Shown here piece after piece: positions 9,421-20,559 of a DNA stretch of 64,000 nucleotides. The stretch comes from Calliphora vicina. Lineage: Eukaryota; Arthropoda; Insecta; Diptera; Calliphoridae. A program made the position numbers and the translations under genes. Positions within the stretch are counted from its first letter, which is position 1. The number at the start of each line of letters is the position of its first letter. The stretch lies in assembly GCF_958450345.1 (NCBI RefSeq), contig NC_088780.1, forward strand, positions 35,115,667 to 35,179,666, given 5' to 3'. The notes under the pieces are model-generated. The model was not told where the DNA came from. It made no database searches and worked only from the letters and a program-made list of their open reading frames with translations.

Positions 9421-10589
9421 TGTATTAAAAGCATTACATTGCTTAAAACTCTTTTACCCTTCTTACAATTCGTCTCAATTATTTAATTTGAATTCTGTAA
9501 TTTCTCAAGCTACTATTTACAATGAATTGTAAATTGTACGTAAGTATATTTACAATTCACTGAACCTTAAATATTTAAATTTAAGTCTTCTTACAAATCG
9601 TTTCTTATTTGCCTGCCAAAAAGCAGCAATCATAATTATGCTGCTAACAAATATAGCAGCACATCTTTATCATCATCATTACACTTGCTGTAATCATTCA
9701 AAGCCCATGAACCATAAAAAAGTTTACTTTTTGGGTTTTTTTTATTTAATTTTTTAACAAGGCCCCTATCAGGCATCATAATTGTGATTGCCTCAACTTT
9801 AATGATTAAATGATTGTGTTTAATGTCTTATTAAATTATAAATTATTGTTGAATGCTAAACAGTGGGTCCGGCTAAACAGCATCACTTTAATAATGGTTG
9901 ACTACCGTTATCGTTAAGCTATTGTTATCTCATAAAAATTATTTCTGTTCGACTACTGTTACCTCTAAAATATTATTACATGAATATTGGAAAATATCGA
10001 GGCAGAATCAAAATAAAGAATCTGTCACTCAAATTCAGATTTCAAAATTCCATTATATCGGGCACAATATGTAACCGATTTTCTTAAATTTGTTGTATTT
10101 ACTATCTTTTGAACTCGCTTTTTGTTTTTAATAACTTATATGTAATTTTGAAGGGCACACATCTGTCATTAATTCTCACTTAGTTATTAAACATTACCCC
10201 CTATCTATACCTGATAAATTTTTATCATGATAAACGTCAAACTGGTCTACATTTATTAGTATCCGAATAAGCAACAAAGCCCCAAAAATTCAAGCACTTG
10301 AACATTTTGTTGGAATTTCACTTGAATGTAAATGTAATTATGTTTTAAACTTGAAAAATATTGAAAAAATTTAATATGTTTCAAAAGAAAAACATATGGT
10401 TTGAATTTATGTTTCCTTTTTACTGGAAAATGGTTTTGAAATAAAGTGTAATACAACTGTAATTCAATTGCTTGCTTGGCTTCAAGGCTTATTGGGATAA
10501 AACTGTTAGTGCTTTTGCTCAGGCAACTTTGTCTTGACAACAAACGTCATACATTGTTATGATAAATATTTTTGTCACGTATAGACAGG
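9421..10589. other. AT-rich DNA, nothing recognised
   Basis: A 95-codon minus-strand frame at 10256-10543 shows no known motif and ordinary AT-biased composition. No RNA gene or transposon end was seen. Confidence 0.5.
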
Positions 10590-11795
10590 GGGTTATAGTG
10601 TGAACAACAAATTGTTTCTGGCTTCGAAAATGTAGAATTTTGTACCAACGAAGCGTCATATGCGGGAATTTTTGCGTTATTTCTTTAATTTACGTGATGC
10701 TGAATGTGTTCCATCGGTTTTAATGAGAGAGAGTTGGTTTCTACAGTTCAGAAAAGGTGATTTTGACACAGAAGACAAAGATCGCCCATGCCAGCCAAAC
10801 CAATTTAAAGACCAAGAATTGGACGTATTACTCCATGAAGATTGCTGTCATTGGGAGCTACTTAAGCAGCAATTTCAAAACGTTTGAGAGCAGCAGAATT
10901 CATACAAATGCAGGGAAATTGGATACCATACGAAATGATGCTTTAACGCCATAAAAGAAAATTATTTTGCATCGAATCACTACTTGCGATGAAAAATGGA
11001 TCCATTACGATAGTTCGAAACGTAAGAGATAGTATGTGAAGCCCGACCAACCAGACGAAACGACACCAAAGTCAAATATCCTTGGCGCTAAGGTAATGCT
11101 ATGTATTTGGTGGGACCAAAAGGTTCCTATCTGTTATGAGCTGCTGAAATCTCAGGGATCCTGTTCCCAACGCAACTGATACGTTTGAAGCGAGCATTGG
11201 CCGAAAAACACCCAGAATGTGCGGCAAGACATGAATCCGTAATATTCCATCATGATAAAGATCGGACACATGTTGCAGTACCTGTTAAAAACTATTCAGA
11301 ATGAAGTCCGACTACTAATTTTTTCGATCCATGCAGAACGCTCTCTCTGCACAGAGAAAACAGATGCGTGATAGCAACCGAATTTGTTGCCAATCGAATG
11401 ATTCTACCTTAGTGACCGAATTTTACAGTTGTGGCTTCAAAATTTTAAAAGGGGTAACAAAAGTTTGGTTGCTTCAACCAAAATTCTTCTTTATCAACTG
11501 TTGATAGAACCGAAAAATTCGATGTGTTCAACCGAATCATTCGATTAGCAACAAATTCGGTTGCTATTACAAATCAGTTTTCTCTCTCTCTGGGATAAGC
11601 TTCTCTTTGGAACAGAGTGTCCGATATTGGCTTGATTCTTTCTTGGCCTCAATATGTTTACAGAAATATGGGAAAAGGTCATAGCTAACTAGGGCAATAC
11701 TTTGAAGAGATTTATATTGTACAAATGTTTCAAAACAATAGTTAATAATTTGAAAAAATTCCGTATTTCTAAGTTATACACCCAATAAGTTTCTT
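10590..11795 (+). mobile_element. Nearly full-length mariner relic (mauritiana type) with a nested MITE
   Basis: Across several frames the transposase can be followed almost end to end. The pieces are MREFLRYFFNLRDAECVPSV, FRKGDFDTEDKDRPCQPNQF and FKDQELD, then RIHTNAGKLD. Next comes a CDEKWIHYDSSKRK-like part holding the first catalytic Asp, an MLCIWWDQK part, an ESVIFHHDKDR part holding the second Asp, and the C-terminal PEIWEKVIAN. Frameshifts and stop codons interrupt it, and 234 bp are inserted at 11350. The 3' terminal repeat, ending TTATACACCCAATA, is at about 11755-11790. The 5' terminal repeat was not found. It is inactive. Confidence 0.8.
11350..11583. mobile_element. Long-TIR MITE inserted in a mariner (9-bp target duplication)
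   Basis: CTCTCTCTG lies on both sides (11341-11349 and 11584-11592) and is single in other mariner copies, so it is the target duplication. The inverted arms share AGAAAAC, then GATAGCAACCGAATTTGTTG (left) and AATAGCAACCGAATTTGTTG (right), then AATCGAATGATTC, about 50 bp with a few mismatches. A 9-bp duplication with long arms suggests a Mutator-like element. An 8-bp duplication (hAT) fits almost as well because the target is itself repetitive. No ORF is present. Confidence 0.75.
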
Positions 11796-12179
11796 TGTGA
11801 ATTAATATTAAGGGTAATTATACCCTCCACCACCATAAGTGGAGAATGAGGGTATATATAAGTTTGTCATTCTGTGTGCAACATTGAGAAATATTCATCT
11901 GAGACCCAACAAAGTATATATATTATTGATCCTTATGAAATTCTAAGTCGATTGAGCCATGTCCGTCTGTCTGTCCGTCTGTGTAAAACACGCTCACGTC
12001 CAAAATAGGCAAAAAAAACTTAGTAGAGTTGCAAGAAAAATGTTTACTATTGTCCTAAGCATGATGGTATTGAAAATCAGCGAAATCGGTACTGTGGAAA
12101 TAAAGTTATGAATTAAAATGTGGGACAACCTCAAAAAAATTGATAATTTTCATATATTTTTGGTCATTTTTGTAAATAT

Positions 12180-13600
12180 ATTGCAGCTAATATCATAAAA
12201 TTTTGCACTCGTTAATTTTATGATAAAAGGTGTAACTCTGTTCAAAATTATAAGAATCGGTTCATGATTTCTCCTAGCGCCCATACAAATTTCTTTCCGA
12301 AATATGATTCTATGGTCTATAAATGCCTACAGAATAGAATATCCATAGAAAATTCAGTGAAAATAAGTTTCGTGTTAAACAAAATTATATTACAAATTTT
12401 TTCGTGGATCGGCCCATATTTGACCATAGCCCCCATATACACTTCCGAAAATCTCTTAAATAAGCATAAAGTCTTATTAATATCGCTATCAAGTTGAAAT
12501 TCTACATAAATAATACCAAAATCGCTGTACCTAATTCAGGGAAAGGCAACCTATACTATTGCATTTTACGACTGTATTAGTTATACACTCTCTCCGCTCT
12601 CACCTCGAATCGGTGTTGCCAGTAAACTTTCGTCTCTTTTCCCCAATTAAAAATGTAAAATCTCATATTGTTCATCATACATCTTCAAAAGTTGGGACAT
12701 TTTTTTTTCACTGGCAACGCTGATTCTTAAATTGTGCGATAAAAAAAACGATACACAACCTGCTTGTTTGAGTTCTCAAGCTAGACTGATTAAAAGTTGT
12801 TTATTTCTCCACAATGCGTGTGTACACGTACGTAAGAGAAGAGTAAATGAAAAACGCGGCGCCCATGTTTTGCCTTTCCCTGACCTAATTCTATGAAGAT
12901 CGGCCGATTATTGGTTATAGCTCCCATATAAGAACCACTTCCGAAAAACACAATTTCACATAGATCCGTAATTTATATTTAGAAACCATACTACAGGATT
13001 TTGTGAATATCCGTCCATATTTGACCATAGCTCCCATATAAGCTCCACTTCCAAAAATCAGTTAAGTACTCATAAATCTCTTATAAATTCCTTTATCATG
13101 CTAAAATTCTACAAAAATAATATTCATATACATACATATATATCACTGTACCAAATTTTATGCAGATTGGCCGATAATTGGTAATAGCTCCCCTATAAGG
13201 CCCATTTCCGAAAAAGATATTCACCTTAAAAAATATTTAAAACATATCGTTATCAAAATGAAATTACGCACAGATCCCGAAAACAACTAAAATCCTCATA
13301 AATTTTTTACAAATATAGTTATCAGGTTGAAATTCGAAACAAATTTATTCAAGATATACAAAAATCGATGTACCAAATCGATTATGATGAAGGCCCATAA
13401 TTAGTCATAGCCTCCATATAAGAACAACTTCAGGAAAACACATTAACCTGCACAAATATCCAAAAAAACTTACACTGAACTAAAATTTTACACCGATCAT
13501 AAAATACATAAAAATCACGTAAAAATATTTTATGACAATCGAATCATAATAGGTTATAGCTCCCACATAAGTCCCACAACCAAATATTTTGAAATTTGTC
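12180..13600 (+). repeat. Diverged internal tandem units of the mini-me-like element
   Basis: A segment with TCATAGCTCCCATATAAG followed by CACTTCCGAAAA recurs near 12427, 12917, 13025, 13185, 13405 and 13555, with spacing of about 100-220 bp once the MITE is removed. Similar units lie at 7425, 7577 and, inverted, near 42345-42500. Confidence 0.7.
12537..12882. mobile_element. hAT-type MITE (346 bp) with 8-bp target duplication
   Basis: ACCTAATT flanks both ends (12529-12536 and 12883-12890). The terminal inverted repeat CAGGGAAAGGCAA is perfect over 13 bp. Termini starting CAGGG with an 8-bp duplication are diagnostic for hAT elements. There is no ORF; the interior holds short ACTCTCTCCGCTCTC-like sequence. 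Confidence 0.9.
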
Positions 13601-13754
13601 TAAATATATTTGTATACCCTTTTTTATACTCTGTTTCTTCACTTGAGGTTAAAAGGAATTTCAGTTATAAATTGCTGAATTAGATACAATTTTTTGTACA
13701 TTCGAAATAAAATATCTTCTGCGTAAACTAGTCTTTCTAACAATTGTTATATTA

Positions 13755-14335
13755 AGGGTACTCATTTAAACGCTTAAGTTTCCCATTTGTTCAATTGTGC
13801 AAATTTGCGTGACGTGTTTTATGAACCCACCGTTTCAATTTTGTGCAAGTTTATGCATTAAATTTCTCTCTATTTGATAAAAATGCCAAATAAAAATAAA
13901 TTCAAAAAAACTTTAAAAAAAATTTTCAAATTGTATAAATTTAAACTCTAGAAATGTTGAATGAAAGTTAAATCTTTGGAACAAACGATGGTATACATAG
14001 TTTGGAAGAATTTGTTTATGTTCTAGCTGTTGGTTAATGTTTCCATACACAATGCCATTCAATCCAATCATTCTGTTCCAAAGATACACAATTTTCACAT
14101 GAACAAAATATTTATATTTTATTTGATTTTTACTTTTCATAAATAAAAGTAAACAAAAGCAGCTTATTCATCAATTGCACAACAAATTCAAGTTTGCTAG
14201 TCGAAATTGTCGCGCAAGCTTATCGGGGTTGTGCAAACGAATTTCCATACTTTTTTTGACAGTTCATTTGCGAGAGTGTAAAAATGCACAGATTGCACAG
14301 TTTGCGAGGCTTTTAAGCGTTTACATGAGGACCCT
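13755..14335. mobile_element. TA-flanked TIR element (581 bp)
   Basis: Left end AGGGTACTCATTTAAACGCT and right end (reverse complement) AGGGTCCTCATGTAAACGCT match. Weaker pairing extends about 60 bp inward (TTGTGCAAATTTGCG against CTCGCAAACTGTGCA). TA lies on both sides (13753-13754 and 14336-14337). No intact ORF is present; frames at 13913-14140 and 14175-14423 show no known motif. It is probably a Tc1/mariner-type MITE, but the family is not established. Confidence 0.75.
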
Positions 14336-14424
14336 TATTATTTCAGTTTTTATACCATCATATTCAGGTGGAGGGTATTTAAGATTCGGCACGGCCGAAT
14401 ATAGTAATCTTACTTGTTTTTAAC

Positions 14425-15719
14425 TAATCTTGTTAGTTTGTCAACTCTGTTGTTTTCCTCATGCCCTTTATCTCGAATACCCTCATCACGTGCAGCGAAA
14501 GTTATAACAAAAGTCTTTAATCCTTGTTGGAATAAAGTGACATGTTAATTTAGTTATTCACGCACATAAATCCTGATAAATTACAACCTTTTCTTAATAA
14601 CAGTCAAAAATAATTTGACCAATTTGCTAAGTTTTAAGTTTCTTAAAGTTTTCAAGAAACTTTAAAACTTTTTTCTATTGAAAATCTGCTAGAAATAACA
14701 AACTGCTACTAATTTTCTTCATTAAATATTATAAAATTTTGTATATCAGAAGTACAAAATTAGTTTGTTAATTATGCCAACTTTCATTAAAAACTTTTTG
14801 CTTTTGGCATTAATTAGTAGAAACGATATTTTATTTAAAAATTTCATTAGAGTTCTGTCTGGGGGTTATAAATTTGTTTGGATTTCTTTATGTACTTCAT
14901 ACCACTTACTCACTAACAATGTTTATGGTCTTCTAACTAGTGAATGAATTTTATTAGTCTTATTTGTTTTATAATAATATTAAATAAAAAAATAAAAGAA
15001 AATTGTCTTATTTTGCCTTTAGTAACTTAGTTAATATTCAGCTCATAATTCGTAATCATTATCACATAATGGTATGTATGGCTGTTCCAAAAGTGTACAT
15101 ATGCAGATTTGAATTTCAATATAAAATTTAAAAAAAAAAACCTACAAACAAATAAATATTATGTCAAATGTTAGCGTTTTCAAATACAAATGACTTATTT
15201 AAATTTGACAAAAAAAGACAAATAATTTACTTAATTAAAATAAATAAATAACAAACATACCAAAGGAGAACCTCTTTTTTTGCATTTCAAAAACAAACAT
15301 TTTAAATTTCAATAAGTAGGCTGTTAGACAGACAGAAAGTCAAATAGATGGAGGGTTAGACAGACAGCCAGACAAATAATTCAGGCCTAAATGTAGACTG
15401 AAAGTTAAACAATAAAACCCAATCGTTTGTAGGGGTTTAATATGGAAATGAAATCAATTTTTATAGACAGAAATAGTACGTTTGCATGCAAATTAGTCTC
15501 TGTGTGAAATGTGTTTAAAATTAAATATTTACAAACGATCTGATGACTGTCGACAGCAAACAGCCATGGTTAAGGAAATAGCATAGAAAAATGTTTTAAA
15601 AACTAATTAGATTTGATAAGTTTTACTACATATTAAAAACAGCTAAAATTCGGACTGAATTGTATGGAAACTATTGAAAAGGTCTAGGCTCAGAGACCTC
15701 ATAAAGAAAAAAGATTCGT
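14425..15719. other. AT-rich DNA, nothing recognised
   Basis: Only short frames occur. A degenerate GACAGACAG run lies near 15330-15375, possibly the remains of an inverted GTCY tract. No gene was recognised. Confidence 0.5.
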
Positions 15720-15755
15720 TGTGAGATCCGAATTTGTTGCCAATCGAATGACTAG
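15720..15755 (+). mobile_element. Terminal fragment related to the 11350 MITE
   Basis: CCGAATTTGTTGCCAATCGA, preceded by GAGAT and followed by ATGA, is identical to the left arm of the MITE at 11350-11583. The inverted partner was not found nearby. Confidence 0.6.
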
Positions 15756-15824
15756 ATTTTTCTAATATATAGGGTGAAGAATGAGCTACTTACATACATG
15801 GTTTGAATTCTTTATAAATTTGTT

Positions 15825-16150
15825 TTTATACCTTCGTGAACACTATAAAGTATTCTGGATCCTTATAGATAGCGAAATCGATATAGCCATGTCCGTCTGT
15901 CTGTCTGTTGAAATCAACTTTCCGAAGCCCCAAATAACTTACGTACACGATTCATACATCAATATCTTCGGAATTCTTCCGGCTCGGTTGTTATTTAAAA
16001 TCGAGAAAATCCAAAAATGGCTGAGATATAAGGAAAAAACCAGGACAACCTTGATTTTTGGCCTATTTTTGAGCTATATCTGGATTACCAAGTCATTAAT
16101 ATAAACAATATGGATATCTAATGATTGATATTTCAAAGACCTTTGGAAAA
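15825..16150 (+). mobile_element. mini-me/Helentron-like element, truncated
   Basis: It has TTTTTATACCTTCGTGAAC, GGATCCTTATAGATAGCG, AGCCATGTCCGTCTGTCTGT, a CTTCCGGCTCGGTTG segment and GGCTGAGATATAAGG, in the order of the 5195 copy. The 3' hairpin is missing. Confidence 0.75.
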
Positions 16151-16194
16151 TCCAGACTTTATTCATAATTTGATAATGAGCAATGGAGTCCATT

Positions 16195-16600
16195 TCCTAT
16201 TAAATGGCTTTGTCAACAAGCAAAACTGCTGGACTTGGACTACGAAGAATCCAAGAGGAATTCATCAGCGGTGTATCGGCTGAAAGGATAATTGGCATAA
16301 TATTTTTTTGGAAAATAACAAAATCATACAAACTTGTGGATTCAACAACATGGAACCAGGGCACATACTGCAGGTGCCAAAATGACTTTGGTAAGGGACA
16401 TATTTGACGAACGCATTATTTCGTGACAGTTTTCTTTGGGGATATTTGAAAGAAAGAATGAATGTTAACAAGCCAAGAAATGAAGTCGTGGCCATTACAT
16501 CAGAAATTTTGCGAAAAGTTATGGAAAATATGTTAAAAAGAGCACGTGTCCAAGGTTTGTACAATTTTTTTTTCCGTTCCAAAAAAATAAGATTTATCAA
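16195..16600 (+). pseudogene. Decayed DDE transposase (DUF4817/DDE_3-type)
   Basis: In shifting frames the sequence encodes TRAHTAGAKMTLVRDIFDE and RIIS, followed by DSFLWGYLKERMNVNKPRNE and ITSEILRKVMENMLKRARV. These correspond to the family parts around QDGAxxHT (second catalytic Asp), the FLWGYLK motif and the C-terminal helix. The stretch 16204-16300 (a KTAGLGLRRIQEEFISG-like peptide) was not recognised. At least one frameshift separates the parts, and no terminal repeats were seen. It is inactive. Confidence 0.6.
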
Positions 16601-16659
16601 GGTCATCAAAATATGTATTTTTTGTGAGATGATTTCAATAGGTATTTTTTGTGAGATGA

Positions 16660-17045
16660 TTGGAGTCAAATGTCTTTCCACCGAGACATTTCTTCAGGTT
16701 GGGAAACAAGAATTATTCACTCGGAGCTAAATCCGGAGAACAGGGCGATTGTTTCGGGTGTATATACCTCAACTGGTCTTCAAGAATATCCGGCTTGTAC
16801 AGCCATGGCTAGCCACAAGAAAATTCTGTAAACCACTTTTCTACCATTGAAATTGATGGCGCAGGCCCAATAATTAACCAGCTTAGCCTTTATTTGAGTG
16901 ATGGATGTTTCCGCAAAAGATCATGCTTAATGATTTTGTCATTCTGTTCATTACACATCGAAATGTTCATCGAAGGCCCACAAAAGTATAAAATCATAAG
17001 ACTGTTGAAGAAACGATAGGGCTTACAGGGAAGAATTTAGGGTGA
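16660..17045 (-). pseudogene. Second-type mariner transposase fragment
   Basis: Minus-strand frames contain SPDLAPSE followed after a stop by FLFPNLKKCLGG. This is the third-catalytic-Asp region of mariners outside the mauritiana group (SETMAR/cecropia-like wording of the motif). Upstream on the same strand, a VEKWFTEFSCG-like stretch fits the N-terminal DNA-binding part, so most of the middle is deleted. Only about 120 codons remain, with stops. The subfamily is an inference from motif wording. Confidence 0.5.
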
Positions 17046-17205
17046 TACAATTTTATTCAAATAGTTTTTGTTGATCAGAAATGTTTTAAAATTGGTCAGG
17101 TGGAAACTGTGTTATGGACCAAAATGTGAGATAACCTCCAAAGAAGTTTATATTTTTAAAAACATTTTTACAATTTTCTTTAAATATATTGCGGATACTA
17201 TTGGG

Positions 17206-18130
17206 TGTGTGGCTTAAAAATGCGGGATTTTGTTTGCTTTTATTTTGAAACATTTGCATAATATAAATTTATTCAAAGTATTAGATATTGTTAGCTATGA
17301 CATTTCCCATCTTTCTGGCAACGTATTGATTCCGAGCCAAAAGAATTGCTCATATTTTGAGGCCAAGAGCAAATCTGTTCCAAAGTGAAGCATATCCCAG
17401 AGAGAGCGTTCAGCATTGATCAACACAAATAGTAGTCGGCCGGGGCAATGTCTGGACTATAAGGAGGGTGAGGGAAACCTTCCCGACCACTTGTTTCCAA
17501 TTAGATTTTAAAAGGTATTGCATGTGGCCTGGCGTTGTCATGATGGAATATTACGGTTTCAGGTCTGATCGCATATTCGGGACGTTTTTCGACCAATGCT
17601 CGTTTCAACTCGGAACAGGTTCCATGTGATGGACTGTCCAGATTTAAGCTTCTCATAATAGATAGGACACTTCTGCTCCCACCAAATACAGAGCATTACC
17701 CTAGCGCCATGGATATTTGACTTTGTTATCGATTCGGCTGGTTGTCCGGGCTTAACATACGATCTTTTACGCTTTGGGTTATCGTAATGGATACATTTTT
17801 CATAGCAAGTGATGATTCGGTGAAAAAATAATTTTCTTTTTAGCGTTCAAAAATCATTTCGGAAAAAATCGTCTTTCAAGGTCTCTCGGCTTCAATTCGT
17901 ACCCAATTTCCCTGCTTTTGGATGTATTCTGCTGCTCGCGAACGTTTTAAAATTACTTTTTTGTAAGCTCTTGTTCATCTTTCAACTTTTTTACCTTGTC
18001 TTCCGTGTCAAAATCTTAACTTCTGAACCGAGAAAACCACATCTCGCACGTTGAAACCGATGAAACACTTGCAACATAAGCTTTGGTGAGCAATGGGTGT
18101 GCTTCAGCGGCATTTTTTTTTCGAAGTAAA
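17206..18130 (-). mobile_element. Mariner relic (mauritiana type), 3' end to N-terminus
   Basis: The plus-strand left edge, TTGGGTGTGTGGCTTAAAAA, is the inverted terminal repeat. Moving right, the minus strand encodes the C-terminal LPERWEK-like end, the PDYYLF region, the second-Asp area, an MLCIWWEQK part, a DEKCIHYDNPK-like part (first Asp), the helix-turn-helix, and finally SPKLMLQVFHRFQRA near 18085. Stop codons and frameshifts occur throughout. It is the most continuous copy in the window, but its 5' terminal repeat is replaced by an oppositely oriented mariner piece at 18130. It is inactive. Confidence 0.8.
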
Positions 18131-18312
18131 ACGCCCAGATTATGCGGCCAGACATGAAACTGTAATATTCCATCATGACAACTCTCGTCCACATGTTGCA
18201 ATACCTGTTAAAAACTATTTAGAATGAATCATATATACTTTTATATTTATTCCCTTCGTTCCGAGTTTAGCTTCTTCCGCTTTATAGTCCAGACTACTGC
18301 CCTTTCGGTAGC
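18130..18312 (+). mobile_element. Oppositely oriented mariner fragment fused to the previous copy
   Basis: It encodes RPDYAARHETVIFHHDNSRP and HVAIPVKNYLE, which contain the second catalytic Asp, and then (after about 35 unrelated bases) a TTTATAGTCCAGACTACTGC piece matching SPDYxP. The orientation is opposite to 17206-18130, so the locus is a chimera of two mariners. Confidence 0.75.
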
Positions 18313-19539
18313 CAAACTTGGAGAATTATTTTAATATCTGTCCGTATTTGTACAAGTTACGAGCTCTACAAAGCTCTGCAAACTAAAGGTGGCATATTAA
18401 ATGCCCTGTATCTTACTTTATATTCTAATAGGTTTGTCACAAATTTAATTTTCTGAAAGTTTATGTCCTCCTGTAACATTCGTATATTGGTACTCCATGG
18501 GTATTCGGTTTTTACAACAGAATGTCAGCCGATAAACAGAATTTTCGAATGAACACAATTGGAAAATACTCTCAATAATATTAAATTATTAGATTGACAA
18601 TAAAATCCGTTGTCGAAACAAAATCGGTTGGTTTCTCCTGCAATATTGGAATTTATTGAATTACATCACAGATAAAATATTTTAAAGATCTTTTGGTGCA
18701 AAGAAATCCTGAAGGGAATTCTTACAGGGCCTATGACCAATATTTCAATTTGATTTTACATTATGTATGTATATACATATATTGTTCGTATAGAATTATT
18801 AAATACATATTTCATCTCAATCTTGGAGAGTTTTGGCCCAAAGCAACCCCCTTATCATTATAATTCCTTAGACAATATCTCAACATTCCTATCACCATCA
18901 TATTTAAGCATTCCCCTAAAAATGGGTGTGCAATTGCAAAGCATAAACAAATTTAATCTTCCTACGAAATTCTTCTTAAAAAAAACCATTTAAATTATTT
19001 AAATGTTTTTCCAACGGCAAAACGTCAGACCACCACTTCAAAAGCAAATACTAATCTTTAAAATATTTATTTGACTTTAAGAAGAATTCAACAACATAAA
19101 AAAATAAATAATAATAATGAAAAAATATTTCATGTTTTTTTTCAGACAATTCTGGATTATTGCCAAAAAGGAAAATGTATCAAGACTTAAAAATGTTTTT
19201 CATTTAGTTGTTGTTGGGATTTCTTCTATATTAAATTAATGTGAACATCATGCTGTTTGGGGAGTCTTTTCTGATAACGAACCAACGAAATGTGTTTTTG
19301 AGGATTTAAAGACAATTTGAACGTAGGTCGTTTAAGTACGAAAATTATTTGTTTTATTTTTTTCATTAATGTGTATTTCTTTACCTGCCGACAAAATTGT
19401 TGTGGATGTTTAAGAAATGATTATTGTTGAAAATAAATAAAAAAAATTAGATGCAAATAATACATTTTAAATGAGTCTTGACGAGATAAAGTGGTGTGGT
19501 AAAGTGAGTATAGAAAATAAATGTGTGAGATGTACATAT
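18313..19539. other. AT-rich DNA, nothing recognised
   Basis: A 76-codon frame at 18763-18993 has no known motif. No RNA gene, TIR pair or tandem repeat was recognised. Confidence 0.5.
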
Positions 19540-19700
19540 ATTGATCCAAGGTGTATGTTTGGAATCAAGCGTCGATCTAATATTTATATTACCGAGTAAC
19601 CTGCCGGACTGTCTGTAAATATGGTGACATCGCTTGAATATATCTGCCTCATCTATAACAACCAAACTCCTATAGGTTTCTTAGTCTACAAAGATGTCTA
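19540..19700 (+). repeat. Unclassified dispersed repeat, copy 1
   Basis: It shares a TCTAATATTTATATTACC-like start, GAGTAAC, ATATGGTGACATCG and CTATAACAACCAAACTCCTA with 22410-22560 (about 75% identity by eye). It has no coding frame of note, and a possible origin in the decayed transposase near 22 kb cannot be excluded. Confidence 0.55.
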
Positions 19701-20559
19701 CTCCACAACTTACAATATTCTAATATTTAAATTATATCTTGGCAGAATAATTGTGCTTATCTCCCTCTCCCCATGGACTAGAGCTTTATGTAACCGGATA
19801 TTCTTAGAGCATATTCATATAAGTAGATATAAACCTTATGAATTTTCTATATTCTAAACACTGCCTAGTTATCTATAAACCTCCTGAAATACTCAAAGTC
19901 ATTATTATTTTCAAACGATCCTTGAATAAAGCATAAATATTGTATGCTTATTATCTTTCACCATTTAAGTGATACATGAACCAGACAGAGATGCATTCCT
20001 GCTTCCTAATTATTTCTTTCAGATTAGCGCCCCATGTACAATCGAAAACTACTCCAAGAATTTTCGGTTCTTTTGACAACTTCAAATATTTTAACAGTAA
20101 ATATCGATATTCTTCTACTTGTGAATATAATTTTTACTCCAAGCATTTGACGTAAAAAAGAAGTAGTTCTTTTTTTAATTTAAATATATTGGCCATTTCT
20201 ATGCAAATGTCATGTAAAGGCAAAAGCCACCACTATGTTGGTGGTCGCAAAAGTCGTACGATCCCGACAATGAAGATGAATAAGATACATTGGGAGTTTC
20301 CTACTGGATTATGTCGGAAAATTGAAGATAACTGACTAATTAAAATGGATTCTTTTTCAGATGAAGACAGATTCCGAGCAAGAATGCACACCACCAGGCA
20401 AGAAAGTAAAGACAGCAAGGAAAATAATAATTTGTTAATGATTTAAATTTAGTTTTGTTAGATAACTTACGAAAAAAAGGATGAAAAACTGATTTTCCAG
20501 GGTCCGACTCAATGAAAACCAATAATGCCGCTTTTCTTTATTGACTATGTTGTAACCAG
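19701..20559. other. AT-rich DNA, nothing recognised
   Basis: Frames of 60-78 codons are unremarkable. No transposon ends were seen. Confidence 0.45.

Larger units (their letters stand above)
11815..14420 (+). mobile_element. Long mini-me/Helentron-like element with two nested MITEs
   Basis: It starts at an ATACCCTCCACCAC...GAGAATGAGGGTAT stem, followed by TATAAGTTTGTCATTCTGTG, GATCCTTATGAAATTCTAAG, a TCGATTGAGCCATGTCC core and a short GTCY run. The 3' end at 14365-14420 has GGTGGAGGGTATTTAAGATT, the hairpin ATTCGGC-ACG-GCCGAAT and CTTACTTGTTTTT. Without the insertions at 12537-12882 and 13755-14335 it is still about 1.7 kb, made largely of diverged tandem units. No transposase, Rep or helicase coding was seen. 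Confidence 0.7.

Noticed and set aside
13755..14335. piggyBac-type TTAA insertion
   Set aside because: The left edge reads ATTAAGGG but the right edge reads CCCTTATT, so TTAA is not duplicated. Only TA is shared.
16265..16681. 138-codon minus-strand frame
   Set aside because: It is antisense to the recognisable transposase relic (FLWGYLK motif on the plus strand), has no known motif and is a shadow frame.
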